Shown one piece after another: positions 34,491 through 43,389 of a DNA stretch of 64,000 nt (position 1 is its first letter; each line of letters opens with the position of its first letter). The stretch is taken from positions 2,294,001 to 2,358,000 of the forward strand of contig NZ_RJKE01000001.1 of NCBI RefSeq assembly GCF_003751225.1, written 5' to 3'. This DNA is from Actinocorallia herbida. Its GTDB lineage: Bacteria; Actinomycetota; Actinomycetes; Streptosporangiales; Streptosporangiaceae. A program made the position numbers and the translations under genes. Below the pieces are notes generated by a model that ran no database searches, was not told where the DNA came from, and saw nothing but the letters and a program-made list of their open reading frames with translations.

Positions 34491-35429
34491 TCAGAGGGTG
34501 CGCGAGGTGGTGACGCCGAAGCCCGCGATCCACTCGGGGACGGCCTCGTAGAAGCGGGAGGTCATCTCGTAGGGGCCGGAGGCGGCCAGGGCGGCGTGGG
34601 CGGCGATCCAGGTGCGGACCTCGTGGGAGGAGCCGCCGCCCTGTTCGCCCATCCACTGGACGGTCCAGGAGTCGAAGGCCGGGAGTTCGTTCTTCTCGAG
34701 GTGGTCGAGGAGCCGGTTGTCCCATTCCGGGTTGATCGGGATCATCCTGGAGGATCCGGCGGCGTAGTCGCGGCCCGCCTGGACGACCCGCTCCTCGCCG
34801 CGCGCCCGCTGCTCGGGCGTCGGCGGGCGCCCCTCGATGAGGGCGTCCGCGACGCGCGGGGGAGCCCCGTCCAGCACCGGCACGGGCGGGTCGTGGGAGA
34901 GCCCGCCGGACCCGAGGAACAGGACGCGCCGGTCGAGGTCGGCGGCGGCCCGGCCGAGGGCGTCGCCCATGGCCCGGATCCGGCTGACGGGCCCGAGCGG
35001 CGTCGCGACCCCGTTGACGAACACGGGGATCACCGGGACCCGGTCGATCCCGTCGAACAGCACCTCGAGCGGCTGCGCGAACCCGTGGTCCACGGTCATC
35101 CGGGCCGAGACCGTCAGGTCGACGCCCCGGTCCAGGACGCCTTGGGCGATCGCGTTCGCGGCGGCCCCGTCCACGGACAGCGGCCCCGCCGACGACCCGA
35201 AGTCCCCGACGGCGTGCGCCTCGGTGGCGAGGCAGAAGGGCGGCATCTCCTTGTAGAAGAAGCCGTTGTAGTGGTCCGGCGCGAACAGCACGACGAGTTC
35301 CGGGTCGAACGCGGCGATGAACGCCCGCGCGTGCGCGACCGCGGCGTCCACCCGGGCCAGCACCTCGGGCGCCGGGTCGTTCTTCCCGATCAGCGGCGAA
35401 TGGGACAGCCCTACGGCGGCGGCCTTCAT
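34491..35429 (-). CDS. mhpB: 2,3-dihydroxyphenylpropionate 1,2-dioxygenase (extradiol, MhpB)
   Basis: 312-residue class III extradiol dioxygenase. It cleaves 2,3-dihydroxyphenylpropionate (or 2,3-dihydroxycinnamate) meta to the hydroxyls using Fe(II). Near-identical motifs to MhpB: 'LFAPDHYNGFFY', 'VDHGFAQPLE' with His115, 'LFLGSGGLSHDPPVP' with His179, and 'IPEWIAGFG'-like 'VPEWIAGFGV' at the end. ATG 35429 follows GGAGA. It follows the oxidoreductase gene in the same direction and is divergent from the dioxygenase operon that supplies its substrate. Confidence 0.94.
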   Translation of the reverse strand: MKAAAVGLSHSPLIGKNDPAPEVLARVDAAVAHARAFIAAFDPELVVLFAPDHYNGFFYKEMPPFCLATEAHAVGDFGSSAGPLSVDGAAANAIAQGVLDRGVDLTVSARMTVDHGFAQPLEVLFDGIDRVPVIPVFVNGVATPLGPVSRIRAMGDALGRAAADLDRRVLFLGSGGLSHDPPVPVLDGAPPRVADALIEGRPPTPEQRARGEERVVQAGRDYAAGSSRMIPINPEWDNRLLDHLEKNELPAFDSWTVQWMGEQGGGSSHEVRTWIAAHAALAASGPYEMTSRFYEAVPEWIAGFGVTTSRTL

Positions 35430-35441
35430 CTGCGGTCTCCT

Positions 35442-36416
35442 CTAGGCGTTGGGGTGGATCACGAGCTTGCCGGTGAGCGCGCCGTCGATCATGAGCCGGA
35501 GGCCCTGGTGGATCTCGGCCAGCGGGAGGGTCCGGTCCACCACGGGGCGGACGCCGGTGGCCTCCATCATCCGGAGCAGCGCGACGAGTTCGGCGCGGGT
35601 GCAGCCGGTCGAGCCGAGCACGCTCTGCTGCTGGTAGAAGACCCGGTTGAGGTCGGCGGGCGGGTTCGCGCCGCTGGTGGCCCCCGCGATCACGACGGTG
35701 CCGCCGGGCTTCAGGCACTTGAGCGAGTGCGCCCAGGTGGCCTCGCCGACGGTCTCGATCACCACGTCGACCTTCTCCGGAAGCCGATCCCCGCTCGGGA
35801 CGGCGGCGCGCGCCCCCCACGTCAGGGACTCGGCGCGCTTGGCCTCGCTCCGGCTCGTCGCGTACACGACGGCGCCCGCGGCGGCGGCGAGCTTGATCGC
35901 GGCCGAGGCGACCCCGCCGCCCGCGCCCTGCACCAGGACCCGGTCCCCGGCGGTGATCCGCGCCCGGGTGAACAGCATCCGGTAGGCGGTCCCCCACGCG
36001 ACGGGCAGGCACGCCGCCTCGTCGAACGACAGCCACGACGGCTTGGGCACCAGATTCCCGGTGGGAACCGTCAGGTACTCCGCGAAGGCCCCGGCGTGCC
36101 GCTCCGACAGGAGCGCCCGGTTCGGATCAAGGGTGACGTCCCCGCCACCCGCCTCCGGATCACCGAGGACCGGATGGACGATCACCTCGTTGCCGTGCTC
36201 GTCGTATCCGGCGGCGTCGCAGCCGAGGATCATCGGGATCCGGTCGGCCGGATGCCCGACCCCCCGCAGGGTCCACACATCGTGCATGTTCAGGGACGAG
36301 GCCATGACCTTGACCAGCGACCAGCCGGGCGCGGGGGCGGGCACCGGGACGTCGCGCAGCTCAAGACCCGACAGCGGGTCCGAGGCGCTCTGGGAGACGG
36401 CGGTAGCAGCGAGCAT
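35442..36416 (-). CDS. Zinc-type (quinone oxidoreductase-like) MDR dehydrogenase
   Basis: 324-residue medium-chain dehydrogenase/reductase. N-terminal GroES-like domain ('SLNMHDVWTLRGVG', 'ILGCDAAGYDEHGNEV') and Rossmann domain ('VLVQGAGGGVASAAIKLA'). The structural-zinc Cys cluster is missing, and the fold is closer to quinone oxidoreductases and crotonyl/enoyl reductases. It may reduce an unsaturated side chain or aldehyde in the aromatic pathway. ATG 36416 starts the minus-strand unit oxidoreductase - mhpB (12-nt gap). Confidence 0.87.
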   Translation of the reverse strand: MLAATAVSQSASDPLSGLELRDVPVPAPAPGWSLVKVMASSLNMHDVWTLRGVGHPADRIPMILGCDAAGYDEHGNEVIVHPVLGDPEAGGGDVTLDPNRALLSERHAGAFAEYLTVPTGNLVPKPSWLSFDEAACLPVAWGTAYRMLFTRARITAGDRVLVQGAGGGVASAAIKLAAAAGAVVYATSRSEAKRAESLTWGARAAVPSGDRLPEKVDVVIETVGEATWAHSLKCLKPGGTVVIAGATSGANPPADLNRVFYQQQSVLGSTGCTRAELVALLRMMEATGVRPVVDRTLPLAEIHQGLRLMIDGALTGKLVIHPNA

Positions 36417-36458
36417 GGTCCGAGCCTGCCGCGCGTGACGGTCCCCTCTACAGTCCGT

Positions 36459-36475
36459 GTGCCGTACAGCGGCAC
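36459..36475. promoter_or_regulatory. Operator candidate GTGCCG-N5-CGGCAC
   Basis: Perfect 6-bp arms in the 101-nt divergent promoter between the oxidoreductase-mhpB unit and the dioxygenase operon. The position suits one regulator controlling both arms of the pathway. The regulator is unidentified; the XRE-cupin gene at 43887 is one candidate. Confidence 0.55.
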
Positions 36476-36517
36476 GCGCGGTTCCGACGCGCGCGGGGCG
36501 CCGGGTTCCATGGTGGC

Positions 36518-37864
36518 ATGAGCTCCTCTTCCGAATCCGCCCCCACGGCGACGCCGCGCGGCGCCCTGCGGCGCCCCGCGGAGCTGTCGAGGTCCGTGGA
36601 CGTCAGCGGGCTGGTCGACGCCGAGGGCGGCCTCCTGGACCGTGCGATCTTCACCGACGAGCAGATCTACCGCCAGGAGATGCGGCGGATCTTCGCGCCG
36701 AGCTGGCTCTTCCTCGCGCACACCGACCAGTTCCACCGTCCGGGTGACTTCTTCACCACCTGGATGGGCGAGGACCCGGTGATCGTGACGATGGACAAGG
36801 GCCGCAAGATCCGCGCCTACCTGAACTCGTGCCGCCACCGCGGCGCGCGGGTCTGCCGGGCGGACTTCGGGACCACGCGGAACTTCACCTGCACCTACCA
36901 CGGTTGGTCGTTCGACCTGGAGGGCGACCTGGTGAGCGTGCCGAACAAGGAGGGCTATCCCGAGAGCTTCGAGACCTCCCAGTGGGGCCTGGTCGAGGTG
37001 CCGCACGTGGAGTCCTACCACGGGTTGATCTTCGGCACCTGGAACCCGTCGCCGGTCTCGCTGCGCGAGTCCCTGGGCGACATGGCCTGGTACATGGACG
37101 CGATGCTCGACCATGACGAGCAGGGCACGGTCGTCGTCGGCGGCGTCCACAAGTGGGTGCTGGAAGGCAACTGGAAGCTCGCGGCCGAGCAGTTCGCGAC
37201 CGACTGGTACCACGTGAACATGAGCCACGCCTCGGCGCTCCAGGTGCTGGCCCCGGCCGGCAAGAAGCCGAAGCAGGAGATCGTGCACCGCTCGGGCCGC
37301 CAGTACGTCGACCCGAACGGGCACGGCGCGGGCTTCCCGGTCCACCCGAGGAACCGGTTCGACGCCAAGACCGTGCACGACTGGTTCGACTACGACGCGC
37401 TGCGCGAGCGCCTGGGCGAGGCCCGGGTGGAGGGCCCGCTGACCAACGGCCACGCGACGGTCTTCCCGAACTTCTCCTACCTGCCCGTCAACGGCTCCAT
37501 CCGGATCTGGCACCCCAAGGGCCCGGACCGCATGGAGGTGTGGGCGTGGACGATCGTCGACAAGTCGATGCCGGAGGAGGTCCGCGAGGCGCAGCGCCTG
37601 TACAACCTGCGCACCTTCGGGCCCAGCGGCGTCTTCGAGCAGGACGACGGCGAGAACTGGAGCGAGGTCCAGGCGATCGCGGGCGGGTTCATCACCAACT
37701 CGGTCGCTCTGAACTACCAGATGGGCATGGGCGGCGAACGCGAGGACGGGCGCCACCCCGGCAGGACCAGCGAGCTGTACAGCGACGCGGCGGGACGGTC
37801 GTTCTACGCCCGCTGGCGCGAGCTCATGAACACCCGCGCTTGGCATGAGGAGGACCGGGCATGA
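36518..37864 (+). CDS. Aromatic ring-hydroxylating dioxygenase, alpha (Rieske) subunit
   Basis: 448 residues. Rieske 2Fe-2S site: Cys105-x-His107 and Cys125-x2-His128 ('CRHRG', 'CTYHGWSF'). Mononuclear iron site: Asp229, His232 and His237 in 'FATDWYHVNMSH'. With its ferredoxin, reductase and beta partner it would add O2 to an aromatic ring to give a cis-dihydrodiol. Neighbours (mhpB, mhpC, hcaB-like) point to 3-phenylpropionate or cinnamate as substrate. ATG 36518 is used; the ribosome site is weak. The stop overlaps the ferredoxin start (ATGA). Confidence 0.93.
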   Translation: MSSSSESAPTATPRGALRRPAELSRSVDVSGLVDAEGGLLDRAIFTDEQIYRQEMRRIFAPSWLFLAHTDQFHRPGDFFTTWMGEDPVIVTMDKGRKIRAYLNSCRHRGARVCRADFGTTRNFTCTYHGWSFDLEGDLVSVPNKEGYPESFETSQWGLVEVPHVESYHGLIFGTWNPSPVSLRESLGDMAWYMDAMLDHDEQGTVVVGGVHKWVLEGNWKLAAEQFATDWYHVNMSHASALQVLAPAGKKPKQEIVHRSGRQYVDPNGHGAGFPVHPRNRFDAKTVHDWFDYDALRERLGEARVEGPLTNGHATVFPNFSYLPVNGSIRIWHPKGPDRMEVWAWTIVDKSMPEEVREAQRLYNLRTFGPSGVFEQDDGENWSEVQAIAGGFITNSVALNYQMGMGGEREDGRHPGRTSELYSDAAGRSFYARWRELMNTRAWHEEDRA

Positions 37865-38196
37865 GCACCGGCATCAGGGTCGCCGCCGTCGAGGACATCC
37901 CCGAGGGCGAGGGCCTCAAGATCGACAAGAGCGTGACGGGCACGGCGGACGACATCGCGCTCCTGCACGACACCGACGGCTCCATCTGGGCGCTGGACGA
38001 CACCTGCCTGCACGGCGACGCGTCCCTCTCGGAGGGCTGGGTCGAGGACGGCTGCGTCGAGTGCCCGCTGCACACCAGCAGGTTCTGCCTGTCCGACGGC
38101 AAGGTCCAGGGACTGCCCGCGACCGAGGATCAGAAGCCGCACCGGGTCGAGGTCCGCGACGGCGAGGTCTACCTCTTTCCGGGAGAGGCGCCCTGA
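37861..38196 (+). CDS. Rieske ferredoxin of the dioxygenase
   Basis: 111-residue Rieske ferredoxin. Cluster ligands lie in 'CLHGDASL' (Cys-x-His) and 'CPLHTSRF' (Cys-x2-His), about 18 residues apart. It passes electrons from the reductase downstream to the alpha subunit. ATG 37861 overlaps the alpha stop, and its own stop is 1 nt from the reductase start, so the three are tightly coupled. Confidence 0.93.
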   Translation: MSTGIRVAAVEDIPEGEGLKIDKSVTGTADDIALLHDTDGSIWALDDTCLHGDASLSEGWVEDGCVECPLHTSRFCLSDGKVQGLPATEDQKPHRVEVRDGEVYLFPGEAP

Positions 38197-38197
38197 C

Positions 38198-39415
38198 ATG
38201 TCCGACATCGCAAGCGTGGTGATCGTCGGCGGGGGGCTGGCCGGGGTCAGCACCGCCGCCGCGCTGCGGTCCGGCGGCTACGTCGGCGAGCTCTACCTCG
38301 TGGACGCCGGCGCGTTCCCCTACGACCGGCCTCCGCTGTCCAAGGACTTCCTTTCGGGGGCCAAGGACCTCGCGCAGCTCGCCCTCCAGCCCGCGGAGTG
38401 GTACGCCGAGCAGGACGTCAGGCTGCTCAACCGCTCGACGGTCACCTCGGTCGACGCGGACTCCGTGGTGCTGTCCGACGGCACCGTGCTGCCCGCCGAC
38501 CGGATCGTGCTCGCCACCGGCGGACGCGCCGCGCTGCCGCCGATCCCGGGCGCGGACGGCCCGCGCGTCCATGTGCTGCGCGACGTCGAGGACGCCGAAC
38601 GGCTCAAGGCCGCGCTCGTGCCCGGCGCGCGGATCCTCGTGGTCGGCGGCGGCCTGATCGGCGCGGAGACCGCGGCGAGCGCGCTCGCGCTCGGCTGCGA
38701 GGTCGTGCTGGCCGAGCCGGGCACCCCGTTGGCCGCCTCGGTCGGCCCGGAGATGGCCGAGTGGCTGCACGCGATGCACCCCGCGCGCGGCATCGACTGC
38801 CTGGCCGCGCGGGTCCTCGCCTTCGAGGACGGCCCGGACGGCGTCCGGGCGAAGTTCGAGGGCGCCGGCGAAGGACAGGAGCTGCGCGAGTTCGACGCGG
38901 TCGTGGTCGGCGTGGGGCTCGCCCCGCGCACCGGCCTCGCCGAGGCCGCCGGGCTCGAAGTCGACGGCGGCGTCATCGTCGACGCTGGACAGACCACCTC
39001 GAACCCGGCGATCCTCGCGGTCGGCGACTCCGCCCGCCGCCGGATCGACGGCGACCTGCGCCCGTGCGCCGGGCACTGGGAGGCCGCCCAGGACGACGGC
39101 AGGCGCGCCGCCGCGACCATCCTCGGCAAGCCGCTTCCCGCCGAAGGCGCGTCCTGGTGGTGGAGCGACCGGCACGGCGTGCACGTCGAGGCCGTCGGGT
39201 CGATGGCCGCCGCCGACACCACGGTCGTGCGCGGCGCGCCCGGTGCGGCGTTCGCGGTCTTCGGACTGCGCGACGGCAGGGTCGTCGCCGCGGTCGCCGT
39301 GGACGACTCGGGCGCGGTCCGGGCGGCCCGCCGGATGATCGACCGGGGCACCGAGGTCGACGCCGCCGCGCTCGCCGACCTGGCCACCGACCTGCGCAGG
39401 CTGCTGCGCCGCTGA
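38198..39415 (+). CDS. Ferredoxin reductase of the dioxygenase system
   Basis: 405-residue FAD/NAD(P) protein of the HcaD/BphA4 type. FAD motif 'VVIVGGGLAGVSTAAALR' at the start, 'YDRPPLSKDFL', NAD motif 'ILVVGGGLIGAETAASAL' near 150, second FAD motif 'ILAVGDSARRR' near 275. It oxidises NADH and reduces the Rieske ferredoxin encoded just upstream. The order alpha - ferredoxin - reductase - beta is unlike hcaEFCBD. Confidence 0.93.
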   Translation: MSDIASVVIVGGGLAGVSTAAALRSGGYVGELYLVDAGAFPYDRPPLSKDFLSGAKDLAQLALQPAEWYAEQDVRLLNRSTVTSVDADSVVLSDGTVLPADRIVLATGGRAALPPIPGADGPRVHVLRDVEDAERLKAALVPGARILVVGGGLIGAETAASALALGCEVVLAEPGTPLAASVGPEMAEWLHAMHPARGIDCLAARVLAFEDGPDGVRAKFEGAGEGQELREFDAVVVGVGLAPRTGLAEAAGLEVDGGVIVDAGQTTSNPAILAVGDSARRRIDGDLRPCAGHWEAAQDDGRRAAATILGKPLPAEGASWWWSDRHGVHVEAVGSMAAADTTVVRGAPGAAFAVFGLRDGRVVAAVAVDDSGAVRAARRMIDRGTEVDAAALADLATDLRRLLRR

Positions 39416-39457
39416 GCATCCGCGGCGCACCTCCGCCGCCCTGGAGAAGGGACAACC

Positions 39458-40033
39458 GTGAGCATCACCACCGAGCACGCCGTCGGCGAGGCCGGGCGTC
39501 CGGCCGACCGCGACACCCACTTCGAGGTCGAGCAGTTCTACTACCGCGAGGCGTTCCTGCTGGACGAGGGCCGCTACGCCGACTGGCTCGACCTGCTCGC
39601 CGAGGACCTCGACTACTGGATGCCGACCCGCACCAACCGGCTGCGCCGGCAGCAGTCGCTGGCGGTCGCCGCGCGCGGCGAGGCGGCGTTCTACGACGAG
39701 ACGAAGGAGTCGCTGGCCTGGCGGATCAGGCGCTTCGACTCCGGGATGGCCTGGTCGGAGGACCCGCCTTCGCGGACCCGGCACCTGGTCACCAACGTGA
39801 TGGCCGAGCGGGTCGACCCGGGCGAGCACGAGGGGTTCACCCCGGCGGACCTGCTGGTCCGGTCGGCGTTCCTGGTCTACCGGAACCGGCTGGAGCGCGA
39901 GGAGAACGTGTTCGCGGGGAGCCGGACGGACGTGCTGCGGCGCGGCGAGGACGGGGGGCTGCTCGTGGCACGGCGGACGATCCTGCTGGACCAGAACGTG
40001 CTCCTGGCGAAGAACATCTCGACGTTCTTCTGA
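39458..40033 (+). CDS. Aromatic ring-hydroxylating dioxygenase, beta subunit
   Basis: 191-residue SnoaL/NTF2-like beta subunit: 'HFEVEQFYYREAFLLDEGRY' N-terminal helix (split), 'DLDYWMPTR' and C-terminal 'DVLRRGEDGGLLVARRTILLDQ'. It packs against the alpha subunit in an alpha3beta3 enzyme. GTG 39458 follows GGAGAAGGGA. It is separated from alpha by the two electron-transfer genes. Confidence 0.92.
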   Translation: MSITTEHAVGEAGRPADRDTHFEVEQFYYREAFLLDEGRYADWLDLLAEDLDYWMPTRTNRLRRQQSLAVAARGEAAFYDETKESLAWRIRRFDSGMAWSEDPPSRTRHLVTNVMAERVDPGEHEGFTPADLLVRSAFLVYRNRLEREENVFAGSRTDVLRRGEDGGLLVARRTILLDQNVLLAKNISTFF

Positions 40034-40066
40034 CCGCGTCCTCGGTGCGCCGTGGGACTTGTAGCG

Positions 40067-40082
40067 GAAATTTTCTGATTTC
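40067..40082. promoter_or_regulatory. Inverted repeat GAAAT-N6-ATTTC in an A+T-rich gap
   Basis: Lies in the only A+T-rich gap (40034-40109) inside the dioxygenase cluster, just before mhpC. It is a candidate internal promoter or operator. Confidence 0.35.
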
Positions 40083-40109
40083 TCTGACTTTGATTTCGAG
40101 GTTGAGCAC

Positions 40110-40979
40110 GTGAGCGTCATCGAGAACGAACTTCCGATCACTCAGCGCGTGGTGCGGACGTCGCTGGGCGACATCAACGTGGCCGAGGTCGGCTCCGGGC
40201 CCGTGCTGGTCATGCTGCACGGCGGCGGGCCCGGCGCGTCCGGCGTGAGCAACTACCACCAGAACCTTCCGGCGCTCGCCGCGCGGTTCCGCGTGGTGCT
40301 GCCCGACCAGCCCGGCTTCGGCGGGAGCTACCGGCCCACCGAGGCCGACCTGGACGCCCGCTCCATCACCGAGATCACCGTCGACGCGCTCTACCAGGCG
40401 CTCGACGCGCTCGGCATCGAGACGTTCCACCTGCTCGGCAACAGCCTCGGCGGCGCCGCCGCGATCGCGATGGCGCAGGCCAGGCCCGAGCGGGTGACCG
40501 GGCTCGTGCTGATGGCGCCCGGCGGCGGCTGGCTCCCGTTCGGCCCGACCCCGACCGAGGGCCAGAAGGAGATGTTCCGTTACTTCAACGGGACCGGGCC
40601 GTCGGAGAAGAAGATGGCCTCCTTCATCCGGACCATGGTCTTCGACCACAGGCAGTTCGGCGCGGACGTCGTGAAGGCGCGCTACGAGGCGTCCCTCGAC
40701 GAGAGCCACATCGCGTTCTACCACCGCTACAACGCCGCGTTCGCCCAGCGGCACGGCATGGACCCGCTGTGGCGCGACCTGCCCGAGATCAAGGCGCCGA
40801 CGCTGCTGCTGTGGGGCCGCGACGACCGCACGATCACCCTCGAGGGCGCGCAGATCATGCTCAAGTACATCCGGAACGTGCAGCTGCACGTCTTCGGCGA
40901 TTGCGGGCACTGGGTCCAGCTGGAGCGCGCCCGCGAGTTCGAGCGGCACGTCGCGGACTTCCTCGGGGACCTGTCATGA
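40110..40979 (+). CDS. mhpC: Meta-cleavage product C-C hydrolase (MhpC/BphD type)
   Basis: 289-residue alpha/beta hydrolase. Oxyanion 'LHGGGPGASGVSNY', nucleophile elbow 'LLGNSLGGAAA' with Ser112, acid Asp in 'GRDDRTI' and His267 in 'GDCGHWVQLE'. It hydrolyses the ring-fission product made by MhpB to succinate or fumarate plus 2-hydroxypenta-2,4-dienoate. GTG 40110 is used. Its stop overlaps the next ATG (ATGA). Confidence 0.92.
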   Translation: MSVIENELPITQRVVRTSLGDINVAEVGSGPVLVMLHGGGPGASGVSNYHQNLPALAARFRVVLPDQPGFGGSYRPTEADLDARSITEITVDALYQALDALGIETFHLLGNSLGGAAAIAMAQARPERVTGLVLMAPGGGWLPFGPTPTEGQKEMFRYFNGTGPSEKKMASFIRTMVFDHRQFGADVVKARYEASLDESHIAFYHRYNAAFAQRHGMDPLWRDLPEIKAPTLLLWGRDDRTITLEGAQIMLKYIRNVQLHVFGDCGHWVQLERAREFERHVADFLGDLS

Positions 40980-41806
40980 GCTGGCTCCCGGGGTACTCGG
41001 TCCTGATCACCGGGGGAGGCTCGGGCATCGGCCGGGCGGTGGCCGACCGGTTCGTCACCGAGGGCGCGTCCGTGGCGATCTTCGGCAACGACGCGGCGCA
41101 GCTCGCCGAGGCCGCCGCCGGGTCCCCTGACCCGTCGCGGGTGCTGACGGTCGAGGGCGACGTGCGCAGCTCGGCGGACCTGCACCGGGCCGTCGCCGCG
41201 ACGGTCACGCGGTTCGGGAGGCTCGACACCCTCGTCGCCAACGCCGGGATCTGGGACTTCCAGCGGCAGCTCACCCGCCTCGACGCGGCGGCCCTGGAGG
41301 CCACCTTCGACGAGCTGTTCTCGGTGAACGTCAAGGGCTACCTGCTCGCGGCCGAGGCGGCCTGGCGAGAGCTGGTGAAGACGCGCGGCAGCATCATCAT
41401 GACGCTGTCGAACGCCTCCTTCCACGTGAACGGCGGCGGACCCGTCTACACCGCCTCCAAGCACGCCGCCCTGGGCCTCATGCGGGAGCTCGCCTACGAG
41501 CTGGCGCCCAAGGTCCGCGTCAACGGCGTCGCCTGCGGCGGCATGAACACCGACCTGCGCGGCCCGGCCTCGCTCGACATGGGCGAGCGCTCGATCGGCG
41601 CGTCCTTCGCCAAGAAGCGGCCCGACGCGCCGCCGCCGGTCATCCCGCTGCACGACTCCAGCACCGACCCGCGCGACTTCACCGGCTCGTACGTGCTGCT
41701 GGCCTCGCGCGAGCAGAGCGGCCCGATCACCGGCCAGGCGATCTCCGTGGACGGCGGCATCGGCGTGCGCGGCTTCGGCAGCCCCGCCGGCGGCGACCAC
41801 CTCTGA
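40976..41806 (+). CDS. hcaB: cis-Dihydrodiol dehydrogenase, SDR family (HcaB-like)
   Basis: 276-residue short-chain dehydrogenase. Cofactor motif 'LITGGGSGIGRAVAD', 'VANAGIWDF', catalytic Ser/Tyr/Lys in 'TLSNASFHV' and 'YTASKHAAL'. It would oxidise the cis-dihydrodiol from the Rieske dioxygenase to the catechol used by MhpB, making NADH. ATG 40976 is coupled to mhpC. The 'WDF' after NAG and length fit the BphB/HcaB branch. Confidence 0.87.
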   Translation: MSWLPGYSVLITGGGSGIGRAVADRFVTEGASVAIFGNDAAQLAEAAAGSPDPSRVLTVEGDVRSSADLHRAVAATVTRFGRLDTLVANAGIWDFQRQLTRLDAAALEATFDELFSVNVKGYLLAAEAAWRELVKTRGSIIMTLSNASFHVNGGGPVYTASKHAALGLMRELAYELAPKVRVNGVACGGMNTDLRGPASLDMGERSIGASFAKKRPDAPPPVIPLHDSSTDPRDFTGSYVLLASREQSGPITGQAISVDGGIGVRGFGSPAGGDHL

Positions 41807-41822
41807 CGAACCAGGAAAGACG

Positions 41823-43388
41823 ATGAGCGACCCGATCGCCGACATCAATCCGGCAGCCGCCGTGCGCCGGAACGCCCTCGTGCGCCCGGACCACCTCGCG
41901 CTCCGGTACGAAGGCGGCGACCTCACCTATGCCGCGCTGGAGGACCGCGCGGCGCGGCTCGCCTCCGTCCTCGCCGCCGACGGCGTGGGCGAAGGCGACC
42001 GGGTGGCCTACCTGGGGTTGAACAGCTCGTCCTTCCTCGTCGTGCTGCTCGCCGCGGCCAGGATCGGCGCGATCTTCGTGCCGATGAACTTTCGGCTCAC
42101 CGGGCTCGAGTCCCGGTACGTCCTGGCGCGCAGCGAGGCCGTCGCGCTGGTGTGCGAGGAGGGGCTGCGGGACGTCGCGGACACCGCCCGCGCGGGGAGC
42201 CCGGTCCGGCTGCTGCTGCTCGTGGACGACGACGCCGCAGACCCCGTCGTCGGCGCGCCGGGCGACTGGGCGCCTTGGAGTGCGGTGCTCGCCCAGGCGG
42301 CGCCGCTCCCGTCGGCCGTCCGGCGCGGGTTCGACGACCCGGCGATCCTCATGTTCACCTCGGGCACGACCGGGCTGCCCAAGGGAGTCCTGCTCACCCA
42401 CGGGAACCTGTGGTGGAACCAGGTCAACGTCGAGACGGTCGTGGACGCGCGGGTCGGGGACGTCACCCACGCCGCCGCGCCGCTCTTCCACATCGGGGCG
42501 CTCAACAGCTTCGTCCTGCGGGCCCTCGTGCGCGGCGGGACCGTCGTCCTGCGCCGCTCGTTCGACGCGGAGGGCACCCTCGATGATTTCGTCCGGTACG
42601 GGGTGAACACCACGTTCCTGGTTCCGGCGATGCTCGCGACGCTGAGCCGGGTTCCCGGGCTCGCCTCGGCCGATCTGTCCGCGCTGCGGTCCGTGATCGT
42701 CGCCGGGGCGCCCGTGCCGCCGTCGCTCATCGAGGGCTACGCCCGGCACGGGGTGCTGCTCCAGCAGGCGTGGGGCCTGACCGAGACGTCCCCGTTCGCC
42801 ACGCATCTGCCCGCCGAGCTGACCCGGGCCAAGCTGGGTTCCGCCGGGCTGCCGATGCCGCACACCGAGGTCCGTGTCGTGGACTCCGCCACCGGCCGCC
42901 CGGTGCCCGCGGGCGTCGCGGGCGAGGTCGTCGTGCGCGGCCCGAACGTCACGCCCGGCTACTGGCGGAACGAGGAGGCGACCCGGGCGGCCTTCGACGC
43001 CGAGGGCTGGTTCCACTCCGGCGACGTCGGCCACTTCGACGCCGACGGCTTCCTCTACATCGTCGACCGGCTCAAGGACCTGATCATCACTGGCGGGGAG
43101 AACGTCTACCCGGCCGAGGTCGAACGGGTGCTGTCCGACATTCCCGGCGTGGTCGACGTGGCCGTCGTGGGGACCCCCGACGAGAAGTGGGGCGAGAAGG
43201 TCGTCGCCGTCGTGACCCTCGAGCCCGGCGCGTCGCTCACCTATGAGGCCGTGCGGGACCACGCCGACGGCCGCCTGGCTCGGTACAAGCTGCCCAAGGA
43301 GTTGAAGATCGTCTCCTCGGTGCCGCGCAACGCGTCCGGCAAACTGGACAAACTCGAGATCCGCCAGCTCGCCGGCAAGGAGGACTGA
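41823..43388 (+). CDS. Acyl-CoA/aryl-CoA ligase (AMP-binding)
   Basis: 521-residue ANL-superfamily ligase. P-loop 'LMFTSGTTGLPKGVLL', 'QAWGLTETSPF', 'YLDGWFHSGD'-like 'EGWFHSGDVGHFDADGF', hinge 'DRLKDLIITGGENVYP' and catalytic Lys in 'RNASGKLDKLE'. It activates a carboxylic acid as the CoA thioester; in this cluster that may be phenylpropionate, cinnamate or a fatty acid. ATG 41823 lies 17 nt after hcaB. The aryl or acyl choice cannot be read with confidence. Confidence 0.9.
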   Translation: MSDPIADINPAAAVRRNALVRPDHLALRYEGGDLTYAALEDRAARLASVLAADGVGEGDRVAYLGLNSSSFLVVLLAAARIGAIFVPMNFRLTGLESRYVLARSEAVALVCEEGLRDVADTARAGSPVRLLLLVDDDAADPVVGAPGDWAPWSAVLAQAAPLPSAVRRGFDDPAILMFTSGTTGLPKGVLLTHGNLWWNQVNVETVVDARVGDVTHAAAPLFHIGALNSFVLRALVRGGTVVLRRSFDAEGTLDDFVRYGVNTTFLVPAMLATLSRVPGLASADLSALRSVIVAGAPVPPSLIEGYARHGVLLQQAWGLTETSPFATHLPAELTRAKLGSAGLPMPHTEVRVVDSATGRPVPAGVAGEVVVRGPNVTPGYWRNEEATRAAFDAEGWFHSGDVGHFDADGFLYIVDRLKDLIITGGENVYPAEVERVLSDIPGVVDVAVVGTPDEKWGEKVVAVVTLEPGASLTYEAVRDHADGRLARYKLPKELKIVSSVPRNASGKLDKLEIRQLAGKED

Positions 43389-43389
43389 C

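Noticed and set aside
33321-36521. Long plus-strand open frame over mhpB and the oxidoreductase
   Set aside because: Crosses two well-supported minus-strand genes and a terminator; shadow composition.
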